This document shows positions 1 to 7,330 of a stretch of DNA of 52,207 nucleotides, piece by piece (within the stretch, counting starts at the first letter, position 1; each line of letters opens with the position of its first letter). Source of the stretch: Muribaculaceae bacterium (GTDB taxonomy: Bacteria > Bacteroidota > Bacteroidia > Bacteroidales > Muribaculaceae). The stretch covers positions 1-52,207 of the forward strand of contig JAFLTR010000011.1 of NCBI GenBank assembly GCA_022509205.1, read 5' to 3'. Both the position numbers and the translations under genes were made by a program. Below the pieces are notes generated by a model. The model was not told the DNA's origin, did no database searches, and saw only the letters and a program-made list of their open reading frames with translations.

Positions 1-428
1 CAGGGAATGTAAAGAGTATTGGAGTGGCAAACTTTTTAGATGAAACATTTATTGACCTCGTAAATAATTGCAGGATTATTCCCGTTGTAGATCAGATAGA
101 GACACATGTTTTCCGTCAGCAGGTTCCGATGCAGAAAATGTTAGAAGAATATGATACTGTTCTTCAGTCATGGTCACCTTTGGCATGTGCCAGAGGAAAC
201 ATTTTTGAAAATCCTGTATTGAAATCAATAGCAGAAAGACATGATAAAACAATAGCTCAAATCGCATTGAGATGGCTAATTCAAAGAGGAATACCTATCA
301 TTCCGAAAACCACTCATAAGGAAAGAATGGAAGAAAATATCAATATCCTGGATTTTGAACTTTCCAAAGGAGAAATGGAAGATATCAATAAACTGGAAAA
401 AGGTAAAAGCCTTTTTAATTGGTGGTGA
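1..428 (+). CDS. Aldo/keto reductase, C-terminal part (5' truncated by window edge)
   Basis: An open frame runs in from the window edge (phase starts at base 3) and ends with TGA at 426-428. The first visible residues read GNVKSIGVANF, which is the conserved strand/helix before the substrate pocket in aldo/keto reductases; further on come SWSPLA and the C-terminal IPIIPKTTHKERMEEN stretch, which in this family binds the 2'-phosphate of NADPH. The family reduces aldehydes and ketones with NADPH as cytosolic (beta/alpha)8 barrels. The catalytic Asp-Tyr-Lys-His part lies upstream of the window, so substrate and activity cannot be judged. A perfect hairpin follows at 471-507. The call to family is firm; the subfamily (2,5-diketogluconate reductase-like) is a guess. 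Confidence 0.9.
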   Translation, partial: GNVKSIGVANFLDETFIDLVNNCRIIPVVDQIETHVFRQQVPMQKMLEEYDTVLQSWSPLACARGNIFENPVLKSIAERHDKTIAQIALRWLIQRGIPIIPKTTHKERMEENINILDFELSKGEMEDINKLEKGKSLFNWW

Positions 429-470
429 TTAACTAAGGTAGATCTTAGTGTTTATAACTACAATGATATA

Positions 471-507
471 ATTTAAAGAGAGTTCTTAAATCGAACTCTC
501 TTTAAAT
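471..507. terminator. Bidirectional terminator hairpin
   Basis: Perfect 15-bp inverted repeat (471-485 with 493-507) and a 7-base loop. Its arms end in A/T-rich tracts on both sides. It sits between the convergent aldo/keto reductase and ricin-lectin genes, so it can serve both. The rest of 508-684 shows no credible gene. Confidence 0.75.
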
Positions 508-684
508 AACGAAATCTATAATAATAGACCTTTCCCCCACTGAGATCTTGATTGCAGTGGCTCACGGACCCGAAGGATGTCTTAAATAAAAAGGAATGAC
601 CAATCTTTTTGCTATCCACAAGAAGTACTTCCAGTGTTTGGTTAGCGACATCCCGCAACTTATATTGGCGAAATTTTGATAATT

Positions 685-1455
685 TTAAAAATTGCCTCGG
701 ATAAAACCTTTTCCATGACAACTCACACATGTTCCGGAACCATGACAAAGGCTACATTTCGACTTATAGTTGTTTACATGTCCGCTGCCGTTACAATGGC
801 GACATCTGCCCGAGCCCGTACACCCACCACAAGTGGCTTTATGGCGGTCATAGTCGGAATTTGGAGTAGTATAAGATGGAACGCTCGGATATGTTGGATA
901 AGTTGGAGTCCCATAATAGTTTGTAGAATTTCCGTTAGAAGTGTTAACCCTCACAAATACCCATTTTTGAGCTTTTGTTCCATTATTTTCCCATAGATGG
1001 ATATTATTACCATTCTCTGTGGCGCTATTGTTCAAGTCAACAACAAAAGAATTATTGATAGCACTTCTAAGTAAATAAGTATTTTCGCCAACTTTATCCG
1101 GACGCCACAATTGTGCGTTTGTTCCGTTATATTCCCATAGGTGGATATTATTGCCGTTTTGAATCATACTTGAACTATTATCCAACACATAGTTTGGGTT
1201 GTTCATACTCCGAATTATAATATGTCCATTACGGTTCTCTACTTTCCATTTTTGGGCATCAGTGAAATTTTTCTTATAAATATGGATATTGTTACCGTTT
1301 TGCACAAGGCTTGAACTATTGTCAATGCAATAATCCGAATTGATGCTTGACTGAATAAAATAAACTCCATCGGGGATAATCTGAGCATTAACATTAGTCC
1401 ACAATATGGGGCTGAACAGAATAAGAAACAGAAGACCTATCTTCCGAGATATCAT
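685..1455 (-). CDS. Secreted ricin-type lectin with C-terminal DnaJ-like CXXCXGXG region
   Basis: Taking the ATG at 1455 gives 256 residues with a clean signal peptide (MISRKIGLLF...NVNA). Residues about 25-170 form a ricin-B type beta-trefoil: three near-identical repeats, each with NGNNIH followed by a QxW motif (AQKW 67-70, AQLW 114-117, AQKW 162-165). This fold usually binds sugars. A Tyr/Pro/Thr linker (about 179-200) leads to four CXXCXGXG motifs at 209-250 (CGGCTGSG, CRHCNGSG, CSLCHGSG, CVSCHGKG), the pattern of the zinc-binding region of DnaJ. No J domain is present. An upstream ATG at 1479 would add eight residues. A strong promoter lies at 1602-1632. The pairing of an exported lectin with DnaJ-type zinc fingers is unusual; function is unknown. 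Confidence 0.85.
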   Translation of the reverse strand: MISRKIGLLFLILFSPILWTNVNAQIIPDGVYFIQSSINSDYCIDNSSSLVQNGNNIHIYKKNFTDAQKWKVENRNGHIIIRSMNNPNYVLDNSSSMIQNGNNIHLWEYNGTNAQLWRPDKVGENTYLLRSAINNSFVVDLNNSATENGNNIHLWENNGTKAQKWVFVRVNTSNGNSTNYYGTPTYPTYPSVPSYTTPNSDYDRHKATCGGCTGSGRCRHCNGSGHVNNYKSKCSLCHGSGTCVSCHGKGFIRGNF

Positions 1456-1601
1456 TCTTGAGCTTGGATTAAGGTTCATTTTGAAAAATATATAAGCCGT
1501 GACCAACTCATTGTTGGAAAAATAATAATACAGGCAACCTACAATTGAGCGTTATGCACTTTCCATATAGCCTTTCAGTTACGATGGGTATTAGCCTTGT
1601 G

Positions 1602-1632
1602 CAAAGATAATTCTATTTTCTCAATTCTCAAA
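1602..1632 (-). promoter_or_regulatory. Bacteroidetes-type promoter for the ricin-lectin gene
   Basis: On the minus strand TTTG (1632-1629) is followed after 19 bases by TATCTTTG (1609-1602), an exact match to the primary sigma consensus of Bacteroidetes. Transcription would start near 1595, giving a leader of about 115-140 bases. Confidence 0.7.
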
Positions 1633-1736
1633 ATTCTAACTAGATGACAATTTTTGAAAATATGTTGCCAAATATCTGAATGTCAGTGTTTTAATATTGT
1701 AAAAGTCCTTGAAAATCAGTAAATTTAAAGAAAAGT

Positions 1737-1921
1737 TTGACCGCTTTTTCTATGAGATTTACTCCCTCTAGGGATTGGGACAAAGTTAACCAAATCCTTC
1801 CTGTCTTGAAAGAACATTTCGGAAATAATGTCAACCTTGCTCGAATAAAATTTATGTCTCTTCTGCTTCATGCCCTAGTCATAGCCCAGACAGCGAGCCT
1901 TCATAAACTGACTAGCTTCAT
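1737..1921 (+). pseudogene. Remnant of an IS4-like transposase N-terminus
   Basis: The frame starting at 1737 encodes about 60 residues ending in NLARIKFMSLLLHALVIAQT then ASLHKLTSFM. This helical N-terminal pattern (several small helices, 'x-ARxK...L..AL..xQTxSLxKL') resembles the start of IS4-group transposases. The catalytic DDE part is absent: after about 1921 the sequence changes into an AraC-type remnant in another frame. No terminal inverted repeats were found. The family assignment rests on pattern memory only. Confidence 0.4.
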
Positions 1922-2088
1922 GCCCACAGAAATGGTTGATACAAATAAGACTTAAAAAAGCAAATGAAATGATAAAAAAGGGAGGAAAGAAAACTAACGA
2001 CATTTATATGGAAGTTGGATTCAAGAACCGATCCCATTTCTCAACTGCCTATAAAAAACAATTCGGACATTCCCCGGCTTTATCATAA
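1921..2088 (+). pseudogene. Remnant of an AraC-family regulator C-terminus
   Basis: In the frame ending with TAA at 2086-2088 the sequence encodes PQKWLIQIRLKKANEMI and then DIYMEVGFKNRSHF, STAYKKQFGHSP. These are the end of the first and the whole second helix-turn-helix of AraC-type DNA-binding domains. Just upstream the frame is closed by a TGA (1909-1911), and no sensor or first HTH helix remains, so this is a 5'-truncated remnant that cannot make a working regulator. It is joined directly to the transposase-like remnant. Confidence 0.75.
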
Positions 2089-2225
2089 TAAGAGCCTCAC
2101 AGCAACAATTTTCCGTAGTCATATCAAGTGGAAATCTGTCTTTAGAATCGGAAATTATTGTTTATATTTTTGATGTAAAGTGTAATTTTATGGATAAAAA
2201 ATTAGAAGAGTGTAAAACAATGAAG

Positions 2226-2248
2226 AACCCGCTGAAATTCAGCGGGTT
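2226..2248 (-). terminator. Terminator after tRNA-Ser
   Basis: An 11-bp GC-rich inverted repeat (2226-2236 with 2238-2248; the central bases form the loop) followed on the minus strand by a T-rich run. It lies 14 bases beyond the 3' end of the tRNA. Confidence 0.7.
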
Positions 2249-2261
2249 TTGAGGTTATTAG

Positions 2262-2347
2262 CGGAAAGACAGGGATTCGAACCCTGGGTACCTGAAAGGT
2301 ACAACGGTTTTCGAGACCGTCCCGATCGACCACTCCGGCATCTTTCC
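2262..2347 (-). tRNA. tRNA-Ser (anticodon CGA)
   Basis: Read on the minus strand it has a 7-bp acceptor stem (GGAAAGA with TCTTTCC), discriminator G, anticodon stem ACGGT/ACCGT around loop CTCGAAA (anticodon CGA, reading UCG), a long variable arm (GTACCTTTCAGGTAC hairpin) as expected of class II serine tRNAs, and a T-loop GGTTCGAATCC. The 3' CCA is not encoded. Confidence 0.95.
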
Positions 2348-2379
2348 TGATCACAGGGTTTAATCCCTGTTTATCGTTG

Positions 2380-2387
2380 CAAAGGTA
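2380..2387 (-). promoter_or_regulatory. -7 box upstream of tRNA-Ser
   Basis: TACCTTTG on the minus strand, 33 bases upstream of the tRNA 5' end, fits TAnnTTTG. No good -33 TTTG is seen at the expected distance. Confidence 0.5.
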
Positions 2388-2453
2388 AGGAATTTTGATG
2401 AATTAGGGTAAATTTAGAATGAAGAAAATAGGATATGAAATGTGAGTCGGGAG

Positions 2454-2486
2454 TTTGATAATGTGACCGAGTGATTTATAGTTTTG
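2454..2486 (+). promoter_or_regulatory. Possible promoter for the nucleoside phosphorylase
   Basis: TTTG (2454-2457), 21 bases, then TAGTTTTG (2479-2486). It would leave a leader of roughly 160 bases before the ATG at 2656. The 308-base gap 2348-2655 contains nothing else recognisable; no riboswitch fold was identified in the leader. Confidence 0.45.
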
Positions 2487-2655
2487 AGGGGATTTATGGT
2501 TTTGTGTTATAGATAACCGGAATAAGAAGGCGTGTATTACCGGAAGAACCCCCAACTAAAAAACGATAAACCAAAAACAAAAAGACCAATGACTAAACAA
2601 TAGGGGGAAAAGCATTGTTATAAAAGCGAAAAGTCAAGCTAAAAATCTTATAACC

Positions 2656-3534
2656 ATGGAAACAGACAGATTCATCCCTTCTTCTCAATTGATTATAAAT
2701 GCCGATAATTCAGCATTCCATATCCATGTGAAACCCGAGCAATTACGCGATAAAATCATAATGGTTGGCGACCCGGGTCGCGTTTCCATGGTGGCTTCAT
2801 ATTTCGACTCAATCGACTATGATGTGCAGTCTCGTGAATTTCATGCCGTGGCAGGAAAATATAAAGGTAAAGAACTGATGTGTATTTCTCACGGTATCGG
2901 TGCCGACAATATCGAGATAGTGATGACAGAACTTGATGCCCTCGCCAATATTGATTTTAAGACCCGTAAGGTTAGAAAAGAGAAAAGAGTGCTTGAACTC
3001 GTGAGACTGGGCACATCCGGATCCCTGCAATATGACCTAAAGATCGGAGATTTCGTGATAGCCAATCGCGGAATGGGATTTGACGGAATTCTCAATTTTT
3101 ATGCCGACCGCGACTCGGTTTGCGACCTCGATTTTGAAAATAAATTCTGTGATTTCGTAAAATGGAATCCTCTTTGGGCAAGACCATACGTGGTGGCAGC
3201 CGATCGGGATTTGGTGGAACGTATCGGTCGTGATGATATGCTCCGGGGCAACACGATAGCTTCAGTAGGCTTCTATGCACCACAAGGTAGGGAAGTGAGG
3301 CTGAAACTCAAAGACCCGGGTCTTATCGGAAGAATCGAGGAATTCAGATATGAAGGTGAACCTATCACAAACTTTGAAATGGAATCCGCTTGTCTTCAGG
3401 GTATGGCCAGGCTTTTAGGGCATAAGGCGATGACAGTGTGCTGTATTATCGCACAGCGTCGCGAAGAAGACGCTAACACTGACTATAAACCATCAGTGGC
3501 TAAACTTGTGGAAACAGTGCTCGAAAGAATTTAA
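2656..3534 (+). CDS. Nucleoside phosphorylase (uridine phosphorylase-like)
   Basis: 292 residues of the PNP/UDP phosphorylase family, which cleave nucleosides with phosphate to a free base and ribose-1-phosphate in the cytosol. Visible marks are the phosphate-binding VGDPGRV near residue 37, SHGIGADN, the RLGTSGSLQ strand, and NFEMESA, where the Met-Glu pair contacts the ribose. Length is somewhat above the 250 of E. coli Udp because of extra N-terminal and middle segments. Substrate (uridine or purine nucleosides) cannot be fixed from motifs alone. It stands alone on the plus strand and converges on dprA with a 28-base gap that shows no clear terminator. Confidence 0.88.
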   Translation: METDRFIPSSQLIINADNSAFHIHVKPEQLRDKIIMVGDPGRVSMVASYFDSIDYDVQSREFHAVAGKYKGKELMCISHGIGADNIEIVMTELDALANIDFKTRKVRKEKRVLELVRLGTSGSLQYDLKIGDFVIANRGMGFDGILNFYADRDSVCDLDFENKFCDFVKWNPLWARPYVVAADRDLVERIGRDDMLRGNTIASVGFYAPQGREVRLKLKDPGLIGRIEEFRYEGEPITNFEMESACLQGMARLLGHKAMTVCCIIAQRREEDANTDYKPSVAKLVETVLERI

Positions 3535-3562
3535 GGCTCCGCTATAATGGGTTGCCTGATTT

Positions 3563-4684
3563 TCAAGCTAATGAATAACGGTTGCCCGGATAACGCATTA
3601 TGATGCCGTCGAATTCAAGCTCTGAAAGCAGAGCAAGAAGTTTTGAAGCTACGATGCCGGTGAGATGCACCAATTGGTCTATCTGCATCGGCTCGCTGCT
3701 ATATTTCAATGTGTCATAAATTTTCTTGTTGTCTCCGGTCAGTTCCGGAAAAAGATTACGGCCGGAAGTATCGAGCGGCAGATTGAGAGGTTGCCAACCG
3801 GTCACCTCTATAAGATCTGCTGCACAGGTGACAAGATGTGCCTTGTTTTTTCGTATGAGCAGGTTACATCCTGAACTAAGGTCGTCGATGCTTCTTCCCG
3901 GTAAAGCCATGACATCCCTGTTATATAGAAAAGCGTAATTGGCTGTAGACATAGCCCCACCCTTTATATTGCTTTCAACCACAATCGTGACGTCTGAGAG
4001 GCCGGCCACGATGCGGTTGCGTGCGAGGAAGTTTGGCTTGAAAGGTTGCACACCGAATGGATATTCTGAGAGAATGGCACCCCCGGAGCGTATTATTTCT
4101 TTGGCAAGGTTCCTATTGGCAGCAGGATAGATCATATTGAGACCATGTGCCACCACTGCTACAGTTTTGAGATTCTTCTCCAAAGCTTTTCTGTGGGCTG
4201 CAGCATCTACTCCATAGGCAAGCCCACTGATAATCTCTACGTCAGGGAAATAATCACCGATTTCATCCACTATTCTGTTGCAGAAATCGAGTCCATAGGG
4301 GGTAGGTTTGCGAGTCCCAACTACTGCCACCATATAGTCAAGATCGAGCGGCGCCTCACCAAGTTTATAAAGAATTAAAGGTGGATCGGGCGTTTCTGCA
4401 AGCTGGGGAGGATAATCTTCGTCGAGTACGAACAGGGGAGTGATATTATGATTCTTAATCAGCGCAGCTTCATTTCGGGCAAGAGTGAGAGCCTCTTCAC
4501 GAGCCATCTTGTCGAAATCATGGTTTTGCGGTATGCCGAGTCTGTTGACCAATTCCTTGGTTGGCAGAGTGAAGAATTCTTCAGGTGTAACCCCTCGCGA
4601 CTCAAATTCGCGGAGAAGGTCGGCAGTCAACTTTCCCTTCAAAAAGGAGAAAGCCATTTTAAACACCATCTCGTCGGCTGCCAT
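3563..4684 (-). CDS. dprA: DNA-processing protein DprA/Smf
   Basis: 373 residues with an N-terminal helical region, the central Rossmann-like DprA domain (VVGTRKPTPYG, SGLAYGVDAAAHRKAL, then VAHGLNMIYPAANR, LSEYPFG, ARNRIVAGLSD and ESNIKGGAMSTA) and a C-terminal winged-helix segment (PMQIDQLVHLTGI). DprA binds incoming single-stranded DNA and loads RecA during transformation. The ATG overlaps the stop of the upstream thioesterase gene by one base (TGATG), implying translational coupling. Confidence 0.95.
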   Translation of the reverse strand: MAADEMVFKMAFSFLKGKLTADLLREFESRGVTPEEFFTLPTKELVNRLGIPQNHDFDKMAREEALTLARNEAALIKNHNITPLFVLDEDYPPQLAETPDPPLILYKLGEAPLDLDYMVAVVGTRKPTPYGLDFCNRIVDEIGDYFPDVEIISGLAYGVDAAAHRKALEKNLKTVAVVAHGLNMIYPAANRNLAKEIIRSGGAILSEYPFGVQPFKPNFLARNRIVAGLSDVTIVVESNIKGGAMSTANYAFLYNRDVMALPGRSIDDLSSGCNLLIRKNKAHLVTCAADLIEVTGWQPLNLPLDTSGRNLFPELTGDNKKIYDTLKYSSEPMQIDQLVHLTGIVASKLLALLSELEFDGIIMRYPGNRYSLA

Positions 4685-5115
4685 CAGTCAAGATATTTCT
4701 TGAAAAATTCAGCAATCTCATCGCCTTTGGAAAGCTTTCCATCCTTTAGGGCCACAATAGTCACAATGGATTTCACCACCGGCTCTCCGAAAGTTTCAGC
4801 TTTTCCTTCCGGCTTCTTGTAAATATCTTGATGGAAAATAAAACGCGGCCCCTTTCTCTCGATGTTAAGACAACTTAAGAAAGAGTCCCCGCTACGAAGA
4901 GGAGAATAATATTCCATTTCAAGTTTTCTAACCACAGCATCTATTCCCTTTTCATGCATTTCGATGAAAGGCATACCTGCAGCCCGGCAGAATTTATGGC
5001 GAGTATGTTCAAGATAATGAAGATAGTTAGCATTATTTACAATCTGCTCGCAATCGAGTTCATAATCGCGAACCTCCATCTCAATCGAAAAGCAATATGT
5101 TTTTAAGAGATCCAT
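4684..5115 (-). CDS. Acyl-CoA thioesterase, 4-hydroxybenzoyl-CoA thioesterase family
   Basis: With the ATG at 5115 the protein has 143 residues and starts just before the hot-dog fold; longer frames upstream lack family sequence. The segment DCEQIVNNANYLHYLEHTRH matches the catalytic helix region of YbgC/4HBT thioesterases, though the usual D-x-x-G-x-V is D-C-E-Q-I-V. Such enzymes hydrolyse acyl-CoA thioesters in the cytosol. The stop overlaps the dprA start by one base. A weak -7-like TATCTTTC lies at 5131-5138. Substrate is unknown. Confidence 0.85.
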   Translation of the reverse strand: MDLLKTYCFSIEMEVRDYELDCEQIVNNANYLHYLEHTRHKFCRAAGMPFIEMHEKGIDAVVRKLEMEYYSPLRSGDSFLSCLNIERKGPRFIFHQDIYKKPEGKAETFGEPVVKSIVTIVALKDGKLSKGDEIAEFFKKYLD

Positions 5116-5214
5116 TATTAGGGTAAATATGAAAGATAGTTTAACAAAATTACATAAATTGGATAAATTCTCACGAATAGCTACAGTATAAATTATCGAA
5201 AGGGATAAAAAAGG

Positions 5215-5253
5215 AGGAGGATAAGACGGTATAAGATTCCGGCTCATCCTCCT
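5215..5253 (-). terminator. Terminator after the OB-repeat secreted protein
   Basis: Minus-strand inverted repeat AGGAGGAT/ATCCTCCT with a long loop, followed by a run of six T. It lies about 27 bases after the stop at 5281. Confidence 0.55.
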
Positions 5254-5280
5254 TGAGTTATTTAATTGTCGTTTAACTTT

Positions 5281-6591
5281 TTATCTTATGATAGTCTTAA
5301 CGGACTTGTTGCCCTGACGAATGATGTAAAGACCACCTTTTTCAGGATTCTGCACTTTCACACCCTGAAGATTATAGTAAACGGCAGGTGCATTGCTGTC
5401 AGCTTCAATACCTTCGATTCCGGCAGCCTCATAGCTTAGGATTACGCTATTATAGTTCATTTCGACAGTGCCCTTATAATCCTGAAGTTCACCTTTCACT
5501 ACCACAGTGGCTCCCACCGCGAGATCATTTTCAGAAGTAAAGTCAGCGCCATCAAGTCCTTTGCCACTATAAATTCTCAGAGAATTGCTGTCTCCCTCCT
5601 TGTCGACGATTACATAGCTAATTGATTTGTAGTTTGCATCGTAACCCTCGATAGTTGAGATAATACCTTTTACGCTTGCTGTTCCTTGGTAGCCTTTGTT
5701 GACAAGTTCAATAGCCTCAGCCACAGTAATAATATCTGTTGGTGCACCCGGCACTTCAGGAGCATCTATACCTGTAGCATCATAGTCCAGGATTATTGTA
5801 TCATCAGCAAATTCCGGAGTGTTCCCGTTAGCACCCTTGTAGAGGGTCAGTGTGCCTTGCACGGTTACTTTGGCACCCACGAGAAGATCATTCTTAGATT
5901 GGAAGGGATCCCCATTGAGGCCTTTGCCATAATAAACCTGAAGGGTAGTTGCATTTTCAGCTGTTGAATCGGCAATATAATAGCTGAGGCCACCACTGTT
6001 GCCGAGTTTATCAACAGAATAAACCACACCTGAAACTTTTGCCAAAACATCGGCACCGCCATTCTCAAGATATTCAACAGCAGCCGTTACGGAAGCAAAC
6101 TCTTTAACCTCCTGAGGAGTCGCACTGAAATCTTCACCATAGATTACTTTTATAGTCTTTACCGCTTTATTGGCAGTTGCAGTGCAGACAAAAGTCACAG
6201 AGGCCTGATCGCCGCTCCATGAGGTGATATTTTGTTCAGTACCTTCCAATGCAAATGTAGCACCGCTTACAACTGTCCATTCTACACCTCTGACATTTGT
6301 TCCTTTTACACTTACAGTGAAGGATGGATTTCTCTTATAGTACTCGCGTAAGCCGTCGTTCCACATTCTCCAGCCGGTGCCATCTTTTGTAGTCTCACCA
6401 TTTAATTCAATTGTGACATCACCCTGTGTGATTGTAGCCGGAGTTTCGATATAAGGGGTTTCGTTGCCTAAGTCTGCATCGTAAGGAGTCAGACCGTAAG
6501 AACTGGTTGTGAAGTCAAAGGTGACTTCAGTGGCATTTGCAGCCAAACTCAAAGCAGCTACTGCTGCGATTGAGAGTAAAAATTTTTTCAT
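5281..6591 (-). CDS. Secreted protein with duplicated OB-like domains and C-terminal sorting-like tail
   Basis: The ATG at 6591 gives 436 residues beginning with a typical signal peptide (MKKFLLSIAAVAALSLAANA); the frame can extend only to a TTG at 6603. After a beta-rich N-terminal domain (about 20-150) come two homologous repeats of about 100 residues, each with a YGKGL/YSGKGLDG core followed by NDL-VGA-V-V-G-L and ending in DATGI or EAAGI. They resemble the OB-fold domains common in exported Bacteroidetes proteins. The tail (VYYNLQGVKV ... GLYIIRQGNKSVKTIIR) is like the C-terminal beta domains of Prevotella/Bacteroidales surface proteins, reminiscent of type IX secretion signals. Function unknown. 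Confidence 0.85.
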   Translation of the reverse strand: MKKFLLSIAAVAALSLAANATEVTFDFTTSSYGLTPYDADLGNETPYIETPATITQGDVTIELNGETTKDGTGWRMWNDGLREYYKRNPSFTVSVKGTNVRGVEWTVVSGATFALEGTEQNITSWSGDQASVTFVCTATANKAVKTIKVIYGEDFSATPQEVKEFASVTAAVEYLENGGADVLAKVSGVVYSVDKLGNSGGLSYYIADSTAENATTLQVYYGKGLNGDPFQSKNDLLVGAKVTVQGTLTLYKGANGNTPEFADDTIILDYDATGIDAPEVPGAPTDIITVAEAIELVNKGYQGTASVKGIISTIEGYDANYKSISYVIVDKEGDSNSLRIYSGKGLDGADFTSENDLAVGATVVVKGELQDYKGTVEMNYNSVILSYEAAGIEGIEADSNAPAVYYNLQGVKVQNPEKGGLYIIRQGNKSVKTIIR

Positions 6592-6625
6592 AGGCTTTAT
6601 CAAATTTGGATGTTTCTTTATGATG

Positions 6626-6633
6626 CAAAATTA
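6626..6633 (-). promoter_or_regulatory. -7 box upstream of the OB-repeat gene
   Basis: TAATTTTG on the minus strand, 34 bases before the ATG at 6591; no matching TTTG was seen at the expected distance. Confidence 0.35.
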
Positions 6634-6714
6634 CATTATTTCTCTGAATCTATAGAGAAACATCGTTGTTAAAAAATTAGCATTTATGGCAGAATCTAAA
6701 TAAGCTCGGGCGAG

Positions 6715-7272
6715 TTAGTTTTGAGCTGTCAGAACGGGTTGAACCATAGGGAGTAAGGAATTCTTATAACTGTCAACCGATTCGCGTGTCAGTTCTATAT
6801 CTACGAACTCACCCTGCGCGTCAGGCACCATAACATGATTCTCATCGATAAACTTAAGGAAATCTATCTTCTGATTACCATTAACAGCCAGGCTCCAAGT
6901 CTGCGACTCGATGTCGAATTCAAACGACATGCGGCTTCCGTCAGGCGACACAACATCATAACCTGTTTGAGAAGCCAGGATCTGATAGTTGCCGTGTTCG
7001 GTTTCAATCACTTGATTGTTGGAAGCCAAAGGTGTATTGCCACTCCAGAATTCTATGGAATTGATCACGAGGAGGTCGGCTGCTGCAGTCACTTCATATA
7101 CCGGCAACACCCAGAAAGCAAAAAATACGAGCTCGTTTACAAATTTATTACTTACATTGCGGTTCCAGGTCAGCACTTTATTCGTGAGTGAAAAGCTGCC
7201 GATACATGACTGGAAAGATACTGAAGAGAGCAGGAGAAGAGCTACTGCCACAATAAGAGTCTTACGTTTCAT
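6715..7272 (-). CDS. DUF3332 family lipoprotein
   Basis: 185 residues. A lipoprotein signal ends in FQSC (Cys22), so it is probably anchored in the envelope. The following CIGSFSLTNKVLTWN ... SNKFVNELVFFAFW and DLLVINSIEFWSG match the DUF3332 family, whose members have two hydrophobic segments and no known role. The C-terminal half (about 90-185) is a soluble beta-rich part. It follows mltF by 58 bases on the same strand and may be cotranscribed with it. Confidence 0.85.
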   Translation of the reverse strand: MKRKTLIVAVALLLLSSVSFQSCIGSFSLTNKVLTWNRNVSNKFVNELVFFAFWVLPVYEVTAAADLLVINSIEFWSGNTPLASNNQVIETEHGNYQILASQTGYDVVSPDGSRMSFEFDIESQTWSLAVNGNQKIDFLKFIDENHVMVPDAQGEFVDIELTRESVDSYKNSLLPMVQPVLTAQN

Positions 7273-7330
7273 AATATGAATATTTTAAGAGTTGTCAATT
7301 GTCAGATTTACTTTGTCAGGTCGGGAGATG

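Noticed and set aside
473..748. Open frame of 91 codons on the minus strand after the lectin gene
   Set aside because: It overlaps the lectin end in another frame and runs through the terminator hairpin; composition is not protein-like.
5116..5247. N-terminal extension of the thioesterase frame
   Set aside because: The extra residues have no family match and would run through the terminator of the neighbouring gene.
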